A DNA stretch of 64,000 nucleotides from Eustoma russellianum (taxonomy: Eukaryota; Streptophyta; Magnoliopsida; Gentianales; Gentianaceae). Below, one piece after another: positions 23,701 through 34,996 of this stretch. Position 1 is the first letter of the stretch. Each line of letters begins with the position of its first letter. The notes under the pieces are model-generated. The model had not been told where the DNA came from. It worked only from the letters and a program-made list of their open reading frames with translations, and ran no database searches. The stretch covers positions 31,477,001 through 31,541,000 of the forward strand of contig AP025062.1 of NCBI GenBank assembly GCA_036186865.1, in the 5' to 3' direction. The position numbers were made by a program, and so were the translations under genes.

Positions 23701-24183
23701 CTAAGGGTGGCTCAAGATCGTAATAAGAGTTGGGCCGATACTAAAAGACGACCCCTGGAGTTTGAGGAAGGTGAAAAGGTCTATCTACGAGTTTCACCCA
23801 CCAAGGGAGTTGCAAGATTTGGAATAAAGGGCAAGTTAAGCCCTAGATATATTGGCCCTTACGAAGTGCTTGGTAAAGTTGGTGAAAGAGCATACAGATT
23901 AGCCTTGCCTCCGAGCTTGTCCCAAGTCCATAACGTATTTCATGTGTCTCAACTAAGGAAATACGTATTGGACCCGAGCCATGTCCTTGAAGCTCAACCA
24001 TTGGATGTTAAAGAAGATATCACTTATGAAGAACATCCAATAAAGATTGTGGATAGGAAGGATCAAGTCCTATGCAGACGCATAATTCCATATGTCAAAG
24101 TTCAATGGAGTAATCATACAGAGCGTGAAGCCACGTGGGAGCTTGAAGAACAAATGAAGGAGCTATATCCACAGCTTTTCTAA
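20750..24183 (+). pseudogene. pol: Pol of element B (PR-RT-RH-IN-chromodomain), broken
   Basis: Domains in order: aspartic protease (FDSGASHS near 20790), reverse transcriptase (YRELNKITIKNKYPLPRIED; active site FIDDILVYS near 21805), RNase H (YSDASKKGLG; TDHKSLK), integrase (HPGGTKMYKDLKRNYWW; first catalytic Asp in MDFVMGLP; second in VSDRDPKF), and a C-terminal chromodomain (VKVQWSNHTEREATWELEEQ). Stops interrupt it at about 21686 (CGA to TGA), 22123 (CAG to TAG), 23362 (TGG to TGA) and 23503 (TGG to TAG). One base is lost near 22880. The zinc-finger CLVF replaces the usual CxxC. A 70-bp intron-like interval splits RNase H. The ancestor was autonomous; this copy is not. Confidence 0.93.
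22271..22340 (+). other. 70-bp intron-like interval in RNase H of element B
   Basis: It begins GTATGTACAT and ends CTGTTTATAG. Removal joins KKGL-G to CVLMQNE, exactly the uninterrupted RNase H motif. The preceding base triplet CTA-G|GT keeps frame. The interval is AT-rich and contains stops. Length, borders and perfect frame restoration fit a spliceosomal intron. Confidence 0.7.
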
Positions 24184-24218
24184 TAAGGTACGCCAGTTTC
24201 GAGGACGAAACTTTTTGT

Positions 24219-24231
24219 AAGGGGGGTGGAG
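24219..24231 (+). other. polypurine tract, element B
   Basis: AAGGGGGGTGGAG directly precedes the 3' LTR, shortly after the chromodomain stop and a conserved GAGGACGAAAC motif. Confidence 0.9.
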
Positions 24232-26531
24232 TGTTATGCCCCGCACCCTCCGTAGAATAATTCAAAGATAAAGAAGGAATTAAATGAGATTAATGACGGT
24301 CAACGAAAATGAATTACGAATTAAGTATTAGGATTAATTGGCATTTAATGAAGGATTAAATATTAGAATTAATTTGTATTTAATTTTAGAATTGAATATC
24401 AGAAATTTATCCTTTAAGATAAATAAGATAATAGATATAATTTAGAAACTCCAAATTTTCCCCTTTCCATATCAAAACTGACAAACGTCAGTTTCTCTCC
24501 ATTATAGAAAAGAAACCGACGCTTTTCTTTCCTCTCTACCCCAGGCGACTTCCTCTTCCCCTGCAACCGTAAGGAGATTCTTCGAGCTTTGGTCCAAAAC
24601 TTCTTCCTTCCTTCAATCCGTTTTCGAGTAATCAAAGGCAAGTAATCTACTTATGAGTTCTTACGTTTTTGCAAAGGAAAAAGGCCTACTTTTGATATTA
24701 AAATTGGATCACCATGCAGTAGTTTCTTTCCGTGAATTCTATATGTGATTTATGTGTTTTGGTGTTGATGATTTTGCCATTATATGTTGAAAATCATTCG
24801 GTGGTTGTTGATTACTTGAGATCCTGCAAATCCCTACCCTGTAAATCCCATTTGATGTGACTTCATTGCGATATAGGGTTTGGGGGTGAAAAGGTGAGAG
24901 TTTTGGTGTTTCGTGGATGGATGATTTGAGTTTAGGCTTGAATCCTTGATGTGTGTGGGAAGGTTCTTGATTTGGCGAATTAAGGATGGATTGATAGGGA
25001 GGATTAGGCTTGGAATGGTTGGGAGAAAGTTGGAAATCGATTGGGGGTTTAGATCTGTAGTTTCTACAGAAAACGCAGTGAGAATTCTGGAGAACGGGAC
25101 ATCTATCGATCGATGTATAGAGAGGGAGAGATCGATGTGTCTCAGTCGGACTTCGATCGATCAATGTAGGAAGGGTTGAGACATCGATGTTCTCTGATGG
25201 ACATCGATTGATCGATGTGAGGGTATGAAGTCACATCGATCGATCAATGTGAGGGTATGATGTCCGTCAGTTTTGGTGGAAAATAAGGGAAGAAAGAGGG
25301 AAGCTAGGGGACCCTTTGGGTGACCTTTGGACCTCTTAGGACCTGATTGAGGCTAGTATAAGTCTTGGGAACCTGACCTAAGATGGTAAATCAAATGTGG
25401 AGATTTTTGCAAGGTATTCGAGTCGAACTTTAACGTAAATGACCTAAGGGGTTAGGAATGAACGTATGAGGTCTTACAGAGTTCAATGGAGGAATGTGAG
25501 GGTTCTCACATTAGTTTTTGAGTTTTAGAATCAACGTTAAGTGTTGATGACCTAGCTTGAAGCATAAGCTCGAATGTGTAAGTGAGGGGAATCTTGTGTG
25601 ATTGATTGATACCGAATGTGAATTGAATTTATGGGAACGAAGAATGTGATTGAAATGAGGAGTCTTGCATCATGGCACTTACATTTGCATATTGTTTTGA
25701 AAAGAGCTGTGCTTCGGCACAAGTTTGCGAAATTGGCTGTAACGTTGCACGGGATGGAAATATAAGCCATGGTGCGTTACAGGGTATAAAGTTGTCTGTA
25801 ATGTTAATCGGGATGGAAATATAAGCCGAGGTGCATTACAGGGTATAAAGTTATGTGACCGGACATTGTGACATACATTGCACAGTTTTGAAAAGGAATT
25901 GCTCATGCATTTGTGACTGTGTAGTGTAGTGCATATTTTGTCATGCATCACGTGAGTCAGTTGAGATGATTGCTATGTGACTTGAATGATCGTTAGTTGT
26001 TAATGGTTATGAATTACTGTTTTATGTTCTTGTATTGTTAAATCTATGCTCTTGAAAGTATACAAGACATGTGCCCCATTTCCCTTGAATTATGTATTAC
26101 TCATGTCTTGCCATGTGTTGGTCCCGTATGTCTTATAAGCGGGTTACTTGCTAGCGTTTTTCGCTAACGGTACTACCTTTGTCATTGCAGATGAGCCTAG
26201 CTACGATATGATTTTCATAGAAGACGATGGCGAGTGGGCTGAATGGGATACTTAGAGACGTATTGGGAGATAGTTGAGGCTGTTGCCATTTGTTCTAGTT
26301 TGTTTCCTTCGTTTGAGGATTTAGTTGGTTTTCATGATACTCTTTTGTAATTACTTTATACGTTGAGTTTCAAATTTGATGGTTTAGATTTGTGAGATAC
26401 GTGTTTCCGCACTTATTTCTCTGACGTCATTGATGATGTGTATTCGAGAGATGAGACGTCTTGTAGTCTTCTCAGTAAGCTACGACGGGTGCACCGGTTC
26501 AGATTCTTCTGTTCAGGTCAGGGCCACTACA
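24232..26531 (+). repeat. 3' LTR of element B
   Basis: A 2300-bp mate of 16988-19283, very similar along its length. Differences are scattered, many of them C/T or G/A (for example TGCTCCGC to TGCCCCGC, and CGGGGCG to CAGGGCC near the end). It ends CACTACA before the duplication GGTTT. Confidence 0.95.
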
Positions 26532-26999
26532 GGTTTTAAGCACTGTTATGTGATAACCTAAGATGAACATGCTAAAGATCCCTTCTTTTCCATGGATGGG
26601 GCACACGGTGGAAGGTGTTAAATAAATCAGGTTGGTTTTGCATGAAATGATTAATTACGGGGTAAAGTGGAGACAAGATTATGCTTTTGTGTATTAAGCT
26701 TAACATGTTCCTTGTGGATAGATTATTTTGCCTTGCATGTACCTAAATGGGCTGTTGGTGACTAGGGTGCGTATGCACCAAAATTGTTGCTAATGTTGAT
26801 TTAGTGGGAATGTGGTATGCTTAGCCAAAAGATGATGAATGTGGTGTACAAACTGTTTTGTAAGAGATTGCAAATGATGTTTGTACCGTGTTGAATCTTT
26901 AGATTTCCCATAAAAAGGGTAAGTTTGAAGCTTAATAAAGTGTTTATGACAAACAATACAATTTAGGGTTATTTAGGAAGGAAAAGTGACAAACTATGG

Positions 27000-27420
27000 A
27001 ATTTACTGGAACAGGGCAGATTTTAGGCTGTTTTGTGAGACCCGAAAGGAGACCTTAGGGACCTTCAATTTAATTGATTTATGGTATGATACTAGCCTTA
27101 TGCGTATACTAGATATAAGAGTTGGGATTTCGTTAAAAGAAGCAACGGATTACTTTTATTGAAATTGTTACTAAAACTGGTCATGCTGGAAATTTTACTG
27201 GGATAGACAGATTTTATGCGACATAATGAGCAACCAGGAAATGGACCTTAGGAATATGTAATTGGGCTAATTTTTGGTAGGACTCTATCCTGAGGTGTCT
27301 AATAATCTTGAGAGTTGGAATTTCTGAAAAAGGAGTTACGGTGTGGTCACACTAAAACTTATGGTAAAATAGGTCAATCCAGAAATCATCATGTAACGGT
27401 CTTAGGAAAAAGAATAAATG
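27000..27420 (+). repeat. ~190-bp tandem repeats in LTR A
   Basis: Two full diverged units, with GAGTTGG(A/G)ATTT near 27120 and 27312 (spacing about 190). Each has a leading CTGGAA..GG(C/A)CAGA block, a GGACCTTAG..CC block and a TTACTAAAACTGGTCA block. The same unit occurs three times in E and eight times in C. Confidence 0.8.
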
Positions 27421-28150
27421 ACACCTCTAACGATATTATAAATCCACGAAATTTATTTACCAACTACTTAAGACATAGATGAACCCTTCTATGTAAGCCA
27501 TTTATTTTTAGAATGACTAATTAAAGGGTAAACACCATAAATAAGTGGGTGTCACTAATCTGAGATTTTGGACAGAATTGAGGAACTTATTATAAGGCCT
27601 TATTCGAATGAACTTAGGCTAGTTACACGACTTGGGCTTACAATCACCAGTTAATGGAATGTTTATAATAAGCTTTCAAGCTGGCCCAAATTAAAGGAGG
27701 CTTAATAGGCTTACATGAAAAACTAAAGAAAGGTGAACCGAATTGCCGAAATTCAGCAGCCTTGTTTCGTGATTAATTAAACTAAGTGTCTTACGTATTT
27801 TTGTATCGTCACGAGAATTTTATTATGAACAAACAGGACATTTTTATGCATACGTATGACAAGTATTCTTGTTAGTGGGCCTAACCGTAAGGGATTGAAG
27901 CCGTGTATATGGATTGATAATGCTGAAATTTTCAGCATAAAAAAATGAGTTGTATGTACGTGTGTATGTAGCGCATTATGTCGTGGTTTGCATAATACAT
28001 GTCAAGCATTGCATCATCATCATTTACATGATTTATGGTATTGGTTTTATGCGAAAGAAAGATGAAAAGCGTTTTAAAGAAAAGATTATGTTTTAAAAGA
28101 ACGCTTCCCACCGGTATCGTGTGTGTGTTCCTGGCCAGTAAGGACCCGCC

Positions 28151-28384
28151 CAGATCCAGGGTTAATTGATCTGATGATAATAACCATTTGGGCCCGGAGA
28201 GAATAGACCCGATAAGTGATGACGTTACCGTTCCAAATCCGGGAATAATAGATTCAAAGGGGAGACGTGACCGCCTCAGATCTGGGAAGATAGATCTGAA
28301 CCGATGACGTTACCGTTCTGAATCCAGGAATAATAGATTCGAAGGGGAGACGTGATCGCCTTAGATCCGGGGAAGATAGATCTG
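28151..28384 (+). repeat. hairpin array in LTR A
   Basis: Successive short hairpins: CAGATC/GATCTG (28151-28173), a GGGCC/GACCC unit near 28190-28210, AATC/GATT (28236-28254), CAGATC/GATCTG (28277-28298), GAATC/GATTC (28320-28340) and TAGATC/GATCTG (28362-28384). The loops share a CGGG..A(A/T)..ATA pattern. From 28218 the array is a tandem duplication of about 86 bp. Confidence 0.85.
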
Positions 28385-29216
28385 AACACTCTATTGTTTT
28401 CTTGATGATGATGTTTTAAAAGAAAAGCATGAAAGATCATATTCTCATTTTATCATGATGCATCACACGTTCATATTATGCATGTCACGTTTATTGAGTC
28501 ATCATGTAGTGACACATGATACTTAGACTAAGTTGTTATTACTTGGTAGCTCCTAAGTACGACCTCATTTGGTACTGATCCTTGATATTCTACGAATTTA
28601 TGCAAGTTGCGGTCTTTTATTGTATGTTCTTCATTCAGTAACGATCTTGCTTAAGTTATGATCTTAACGTATTAAGTGTTGATCACTATCGGGTATTGGA
28701 TGGAGGACAGGTATGTTTCTAAACCGAAATTTTTAGGGTTCGGTTCTTGCATGTACTTTCCATTTAATCCCCAATTATTATAGTATACTTGCTGGTGACT
28801 TTGTCACTCACCCCCCTATTTTTTTCCTCCCAGAGACTGTAGGGAACAAGGTAGAATGGATTGAGGATGAACTTAGGGTTCCCTACCCGTGAGTGCAGCG
28901 AAAGATGGATGGATTAGGAGACTTGGCATGCTGGTGGTGATTAATGACTGATGTTGTAATTGTGATGGGAAACATTTACTTTTGAGAATTTCGATACTTT
29001 TGATTTGGGATGCAAAACTAAGAATGATCTCGTGGATGTTTTAAATTCGAAGTTTTTATTCTGCCATGGTTTCGCTTACTTGATGACGTATAAGCGCGAA
29101 AATCCATGCATTCTACATGGATTACGATACGTTATGGATCGACGCCTGGTACTCTCCTTAGTGAAGCACGGCGGGTGCACCGGTTCCGGCTAGGCCGGGA
29201 TGCAGGGCGCCACAGG

Positions 29217-29229
29217 TGTTATCAGAGCC
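29217..29229 (+). other. primer-binding site, element A
   Basis: TGTTATCAGAGCC, one base from the TGGTATCAGAGCC seen in B and C, two bases after the LTR end. Confidence 0.8.
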
Positions 29230-29515
29230 GAGGCTCCAGATCCGGGCAGAATATAGAACTAGGTCATGATTGTAGACCATTAAGCTTGATCTTAGATCTA
29301 AGTTCTGATCCTAGATGAGAGTTGACCTTAGACTAGGATGACTTAGACTGGAAAATTAGGGTACGGCCCATTGATAATACCCTAAGTAATGACCAATGAC
29401 AGAATCTATTTTATTACGTATGTACGTATATGCTCCTCAGATATACTATTGGAATATGTTAAATTTTGCTACTTATTATGACATCCTCGTATTGAATAAA
29501 ACCCGACACTGCATA

Positions 29516-30752
29516 ATGCAGATGGTGCGACCAAAAGGCAGAACAACAAGAGCTAGACCCAAGGTGCAGGAGCCTATTCCTCCTCCACCCGCTCAGGTCC
29601 CTCCACCCCCGCCACCGCAAGACCAAAATCCACCGCGAGTTTAGAACATTCCTCCACCCCAAGGACCTTTTCCACAAATGATGCTGGATATTAATGCCTT
29701 TCAAAACTTTTGCCAGACAGTTACTCAAATTGGTCAAGTGATGCTGCAACAGATTATTCCGCAACCCTATGAACCAGTTAGGGATGCTCAATACTACTTT
29801 GAAAAGCTGAAGAGAGCAAATGTTCCACCATTTGAGGGGAAATCAGACTCTGACGCCGCTGAGAAGTGGCTAGATGAAGTAGAGAATTGTTTTGAACTTA
29901 TTAGAGCACCTGAAGAAGTGAAAACTCAGGCAGTCAGGCCATTTCTGCTGGGAGAGGCCAACCAGTGGTGGAAGGCCAATCTGCAATCTCTACCCAGACC
30001 AATCTCATGGGAAAGATTCCTTCAAGAGTTCAACAAGTTCTACATACCACCCTCTGTCAAATTACAGAAAAGACATGAGTTTGAGTCCCTAATGCAAGAA
30101 CAAGGAATGACAGTTGCTGACCACGCTAACAAGTTTGTAGCTCTGGGAAGATTCCAACCATCCACCATGAACGATGAAGAGACCAAAATGTTGAAATTTG
30201 AAAGAGGACTGTACCCCAGAATTCGAACATGGCTGGTCAATGCCAATCCAGGAAACTTTGGTGCACTTCTAGACGCATGCTACAGAATTGAAAGAGATAT
30301 CATTCGACGAGACGAGTTTGGCTAGAAAAGAGGACGAGAAGGGTCTGGGAGCGGAGGGCCCCGCAAGTCTGCTAAACAAAATACAAGGGGCCCAGGGCGT
30401 CAAGGGATGAATCGGTTCCAACGCCGTTCCCAAAGGAACCAATCAAAGAATCAAGGCCAACAATCTGCTATTCCCAGCTGCTCTCACTGCGGAAGACGCC
30501 ATGTGGGAGAATGTTACTTTCAGGCGGGGAAATATTTCGGGTGCGGCAAGGCAGGCCACATCCTTAAGGACTGTCTAAATAAGGGAACCATCTGCTTCGG
30601 ATGCGGGAAAACAAGACACATAGCCAAGGAATGTCCGAAGAAGGCGGCCCAGCAACAACAACAACCGCCAAAGCCTCATCGTCAGCGTACCAATGCACGA
30701 GTTCACGCCATGACTGACGCAGCTGCTGAAGAGGCCAATGATGTGGTGACAT
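29516..30752 (+). pseudogene. gag: Gag of element A, two stops
   Basis: Starts ATG 29516 or 29522 (MVRPKGRTTR). After a Pro-rich segment the Retrotrans_gag domain has WLDEVENCFELI, NQWWKANLQSL and TKMLKFERGL. Then come CSHCGRRHVGEC and two knuckles, one damaged (YFGCGKAGHILKDC, first Cys lost) and one intact (CFGCGKTRHIAKEC). The frame is the same throughout and is broken only by TAG at 29642 and TAG at 30323, each apparently from CAG. The C-terminal NARVHAMTDAA matches element B. The natural continuation into protease needs removal of 30753-30826. Confidence 0.9.
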
Positions 30753-30826
30753 GTATTTTCTGAGAATCATGCTAATTCTTATAAGTATTGTTCCTATAGT
30801 TGCTTAGTAAGTATTGCATGATTCAG
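30753..30826 (+). other. intron-like interval between gag and protease (element A)
   Basis: 74 bp beginning GTATTTTC and ending GATTCAG. Removal joins gag VVT to protease AILVCSVPAN through one Gly codon, apart from a T at the last exon base where G is expected. It occupies the same site as 20641-20749 in B but with largely different sequence. Confidence 0.6.
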
Positions 30827-31945
30827 GAGCTATCCTAGTATGTTCAGTACCTGCCAATGTGTTATTTGATAGTGGCGCTAGCCACTCCTTCATATCCATG
30901 AAATTTGCAAAGAATATTGAGCAGAACCCAACCTATAGTGATGCACCCTATAGAATCCAAGCAGCTGGGGACCAGGTTTTTGTATCTTACCATGTTTTCA
31001 GAAATTGCGAACTTGAGTTCGATAATCATCGGTTTGACGCCAATTTGATTCCCATACCCATGACGGACTTCGATGTGATTCTTGGGATGGACTGGCTCTC
31101 CAAGAATTATGCCAATATCGATTGTAGTGAAAAACAAGTTACCTTTAAAGATCCCACATGCAAAGAAGTGACCTTTCAAGGAGGATCGAAGTTACGGAAA
31201 TGTCCTAAGAACATTTATGTAAATGCGATTCGCGCTAATAAGGCACTGAAGAAAGGACATGAGGGATATATCGTCTATGCAATAAATGCCGATCAAGCAC
31301 CCTCAGATCTGTCTCAAGTCCCATAGGGATGGCTCCGTATGAAGCACTTTATGGAAGAAAGTGCCGCTCTCCACTCTATTGGGATGAAATCAGAGATAAG
31401 ATTCTTACCGGACCCGACTTAGTGGAGCAGACTCGAAACAAAATAAGAATCATAAGGCAAAAGTTACAAACGGCCCAAGATAGAAGCAAGGTTTGGGCAG
31501 ATGAGAAGCGGTGACTATTAGAATTTCAAACAGGAGAAAAAGTGTTTGAAAGATATCGCCGACAAAGGTGTTAAAAGATTTGGTATCAAAGGGAAGTTAA
31601 GCCCGAGATTTATTGGACCATACGAGGTTCTTGAAAGAATCGGGGAAGTTTCTTATCGACTCGCACTACCGCCCACACTATCTCAAATACATGATGTGTT
31701 TCATGTATCTCAACTTCGTCGGTATGTGCACGATCCTAGCCATGTCAAAAGGAACAACCTTTGAAGCTGGAAGCCGACACGACATATGAGGAAGAACCAG
31801 AAAGAATAACTGATCGTAAGGAAAAGGTGTTAAGGAAACGATCAATACCTATGGTCAAGGTGCAGTGGAAGAACCATTCCGTGGATGAATCTACCTGGGA
31901 AGTAGAAGAAAGCATGAAGAATTTGTACCCTCACCTCTTTGATTA
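30827..31945 (+). pseudogene. Pol remnant of element A: protease joined to integrase end plus chromodomain
   Basis: The protease (FDSGASHSFIS; DVILGMDWLSKNYANID) runs to about 31320 (PSDLSQVP). The next codons read GMAPYEALYGRKCRSPLYWD, which belongs to the integrase C-terminal half. All of RT, RNase H and the integrase core is missing. By comparison with B roughly 2.3 kb is deleted. A stop at 31512 (probably CGA to TGA), a shift near 31545 and one near 31760 follow. The chromodomain end (VKVQWKNHSVDESTWEVEES, then YPHLF) is preserved. This copy could move only with proteins from a related element. Confidence 0.92.
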
Positions 31946-31977
31946 ACAATTCTAAGTTCGAGGACGAAACTTGTTAT

Positions 31978-31989
31978 AAGGGGGGAGGA
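31978..31989 (+). other. polypurine tract, element A
   Basis: AAGGGGGGAGGA lies just before the 3' LTR. Confidence 0.9.
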
Positions 31990-34900
31990 TATTGTACCCC
32001 AACAGAGAACCACTTGTACTTATAATCTAGTCAAGAGAGAGAGAGTTATGAGAATTTATGTCTGCAAGCACAATTTATTTAGTAGATGATCATTTCATTT
32101 TATTAAATTATATTACGGAAAATATTGTGTTAGGATATCAAGCGCGTATACGGAATTGTGAGAAAGGACCCAATTTCCTCCCAAGGCCTTATAAGATTTC
32201 GGCCATTAGCCCAAAAAGGGCTCAAAAATTTTCTTAAACCACTATTGTGTAAATAAATAAATTGAATAAACAACTATTTTAAATAAAGGAAAAGTGGTAG
32301 CTACATTGAATAAGGCTTGGTTAGGGTCATTAAAGACCCCAACCGTCGGATGGGTAAGGGGGGAAGCCAATTAAGGGAGGTGTTTTACTCCATTATAGTT
32401 AATTGGTATCCAACCAAGGTTAAAGTAACTAGGATTAAGTAAAAGTAACTAAGGTTAGTTCAAAAAGTAACTATGATTAAAATAAAGTAACCAAGTTAGT
32501 GATAAGGTAACCTTGGTTAACTAAAAAAGTAACCAAAGTTAAAAATTAAGTAAAAGTAATTAAGGTTAATTCTTTAACCTTGCTGTAGTAAATCTTTCTC
32601 CCCCTCCCTTCACCTCCAACGGCTACAACATAGCCAAAAAGAAAGGTTCCCTCCAAAAGCACAAGAAAATAACCTCCTATTTTCTCAACACTCAAACATC
32701 AAGAGCAAGAAACATTCTTCTAATCCTCCTTCCTTAAACCACTCAGCCAAGGGTATACCAAGGAGATCTAAGATTCATACAAGTTCAAGAGGAATTAGGT
32801 AAGTGCATACTCAACTATTCAAGGGGAATTTTTACATTTTACTTAGCTTAAGGCTCACTTATCTTCCTTGCCCTAAACCGTGACCTTCAATGGTCACTAG
32901 GCTCAAGAATCTCAAGCTTTTGAGGATCCTAGTCTTGAGAGGGTTGAATACTACTCACGCTTCATTTTGGTAAGTCCATATAACCCTTACTAAATATATC
33001 TTTTATTTTAAGATAAGAAACTAACTATTGACCTCTTCTTCTCTCCAAAACCGTGGGAGTACACGCCTAAAAGAGGAGAAAGGTTCCAACCTTCCAAATA
33101 TCTTTCAAGATGAGATGCAAAAAGGCAAGTACACTATACTTTTTGTGGCTTGAATGTGAGAGTGCTTGCATGAATGGCTAGATAACCTTAAGGTTCAATC
33201 TTAGTGGTGATATGCTAAGCTTTGATGCATAAACTTTCGGCCTAGGGGTAAATGGCTTATATGTGTGAGTTCTTGCTTAAAGGTGGATTCTTTATTGGTT
33301 TTAAGCACTATTATGTGATAACCTAAGATGAACATGCTAAAGATCCCTTCTTCTCCATGTATGGGGCACACGGTGGAAGGGGTTAAAGAAATCGGGGTGG
33401 TTTTGCATGAAATGATTAATTATGGGGTAAAGTGGAGACAAGATTATGCTTTTGTGTGTTAAGCTTAACATGTTCCTTGTGGATAGATTATTTTGCCTTG
33501 CATGTACCTAAATGGGCTGTTGGTGACTAGGGTGCGTATGCACCAAAATTGTTGCTAATGTTGATTTAGTGGGAATGTGGTATGCTTAGCCAAAAGATGA
33601 GGTATGTGGTGTACAATTTGTTTTGTAAGAGATTGCAAATGATGTTTGTAGCGTGTTGAATCTGTAGATTTCCCATAAAAAGGTTAAGTTTGAAGCTTAA
33701 TAAAGTGTTTATGACAAACAATACAATTTAGGGTTATTTAGGAAGGAAAAGTGACAAACTATGGAATTTACTGGAGCAGGGCAGATTTTAGGCTGTTTGG
33801 TGAGACCCGAAAGGAGACCTTAGGGACCTTCAATTTAATTGATTTATGGTATGATACTAGCCTTATGCGTATACTAGATATGAGAGTTGGAATTTCGTTA
33901 AAAGGAGCAACGGATTACTTTTAGTGAAATTTTTACTAAAACTGGTCATGCTGGAAATTTTACTGGGCTAGACAGATTTTATGTGACATAATGATCAACC
34001 AGGAAATGGACCTTAGGAATATGTAATTAGGCTAATTTTCGGTAGGATACTAGCCTGAGGTGTCTACTAATCTTCAGAGTTGGAATTTCTAAAAAAGGAG
34101 TTACGGTGTGGTTACACTAAAACTTATGGTAAAATGGGTCAATCCAAAAATCAGCATGTAACGGTCTTAGGAAAAAGAATAAATGACACCTCTAACGATA
34201 TTATAAATCCACGAAATTTATTTACCAACTACTTAAGACATAGGTGAACCCTTCTATGTAAGCCATTTATTTTTAGAATGACTAATTAAAGGGTAAACAC
34301 CATAAATAAGTGGGCGTCACTAATCTGAGATTTTGGGCAGAATTGAGGAACTTATTATATGGCCTTATTCGAATGAACTTAGGCTAGTTACACGACTTGG
34401 GCTTACAATCACCAGTTAATGGAATGTTTATAATAAGTTTCCAAGTTGGCCCAAATTAAAGGAGGCTTAATGGGCTTACATAAAAAACTAAAGAAAGGGG
34501 CGCCGAATTGCCGAAATTCAGCAGCCTTGTTTCGTGATTAATTAAACTAAGTGTCCTACGCATTTTTGTATCATCACGAAAATTTTATTATGAACAAACA
34601 TGACATTTTTATGCATGCGCATGACAAGTATTCTTGTTAGTGGGCCTAATCGTAAGGGATTGAGGGCGTGTATATGGATTGATAATGCTGAAATTTTCAG
34701 CATAAAAAAATGAGCTGTATGTACGTGTGTATGTAGCGCATTATGTCATGGTTTGCATAATACATGTCAAGCATTGCATCATCGTCATTTACATGATTTA
34801 TGTCATTGGTTTTATGTGAAAGAAAGATGAAAAGCGTTTTTAAAGAAAAGATTCTGTTTTAAAAGAACGTTTCCCACCAGTACCGTGTGTGTATGTTCCT

Positions 34901-34996
34901 GGCCAGTAAGGACCCGCCCAGATCCGGGGTTAATTGATCTGATGATAATAACCGTTCGGGCCCGGAGAGAATAGACCCGATAAGTGATGACGTTAC

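Larger units (their letters stand above)
16988..26531 (+). mobile_element. gypsy element B, full-length chromovirus
   Basis: A 9544-bp element inserted in the 5' LTR of element A, with duplication GGTTT (16983-16987, 26532-26536). Order: 5' LTR (2296 bp), primer site for initiator tRNA-Met (19286), gag, protease, reverse transcriptase, RNase H, integrase, chromodomain, polypurine tract (24219-24231), 3' LTR (2300 bp). Domain order and chromodomain place it in the chromovirus branch, most like Tekay/Del. Pol is broken by four stops and one frameshift. Two intron-like intervals are present, at 20641-20749 and 22271-22340. Confidence 0.95.
14203..29214 (+). repeat. 5' LTR of element A, with two nested insertions
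   Basis: Starts TGTTGTACCCC and ends GGGCGCCACA, followed by the primer-binding site. It contains the solo LTR 15333-16781 and element B 16988-26531. The collinear copy at 31990-39023 lacks both, which fixes their edges. U3 holds an array of TAACCAAGGTTA-like near-palindromes (14618-14815). Splice-donor-like GGTAAGT sites occur at 15032 and 15203. Further 3' are 190-bp repeats (about 27000-27420) and a hairpin array (28151-28384). An acceptor-like T-rich tract ends in CAG near 28833. Confidence 0.9.
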
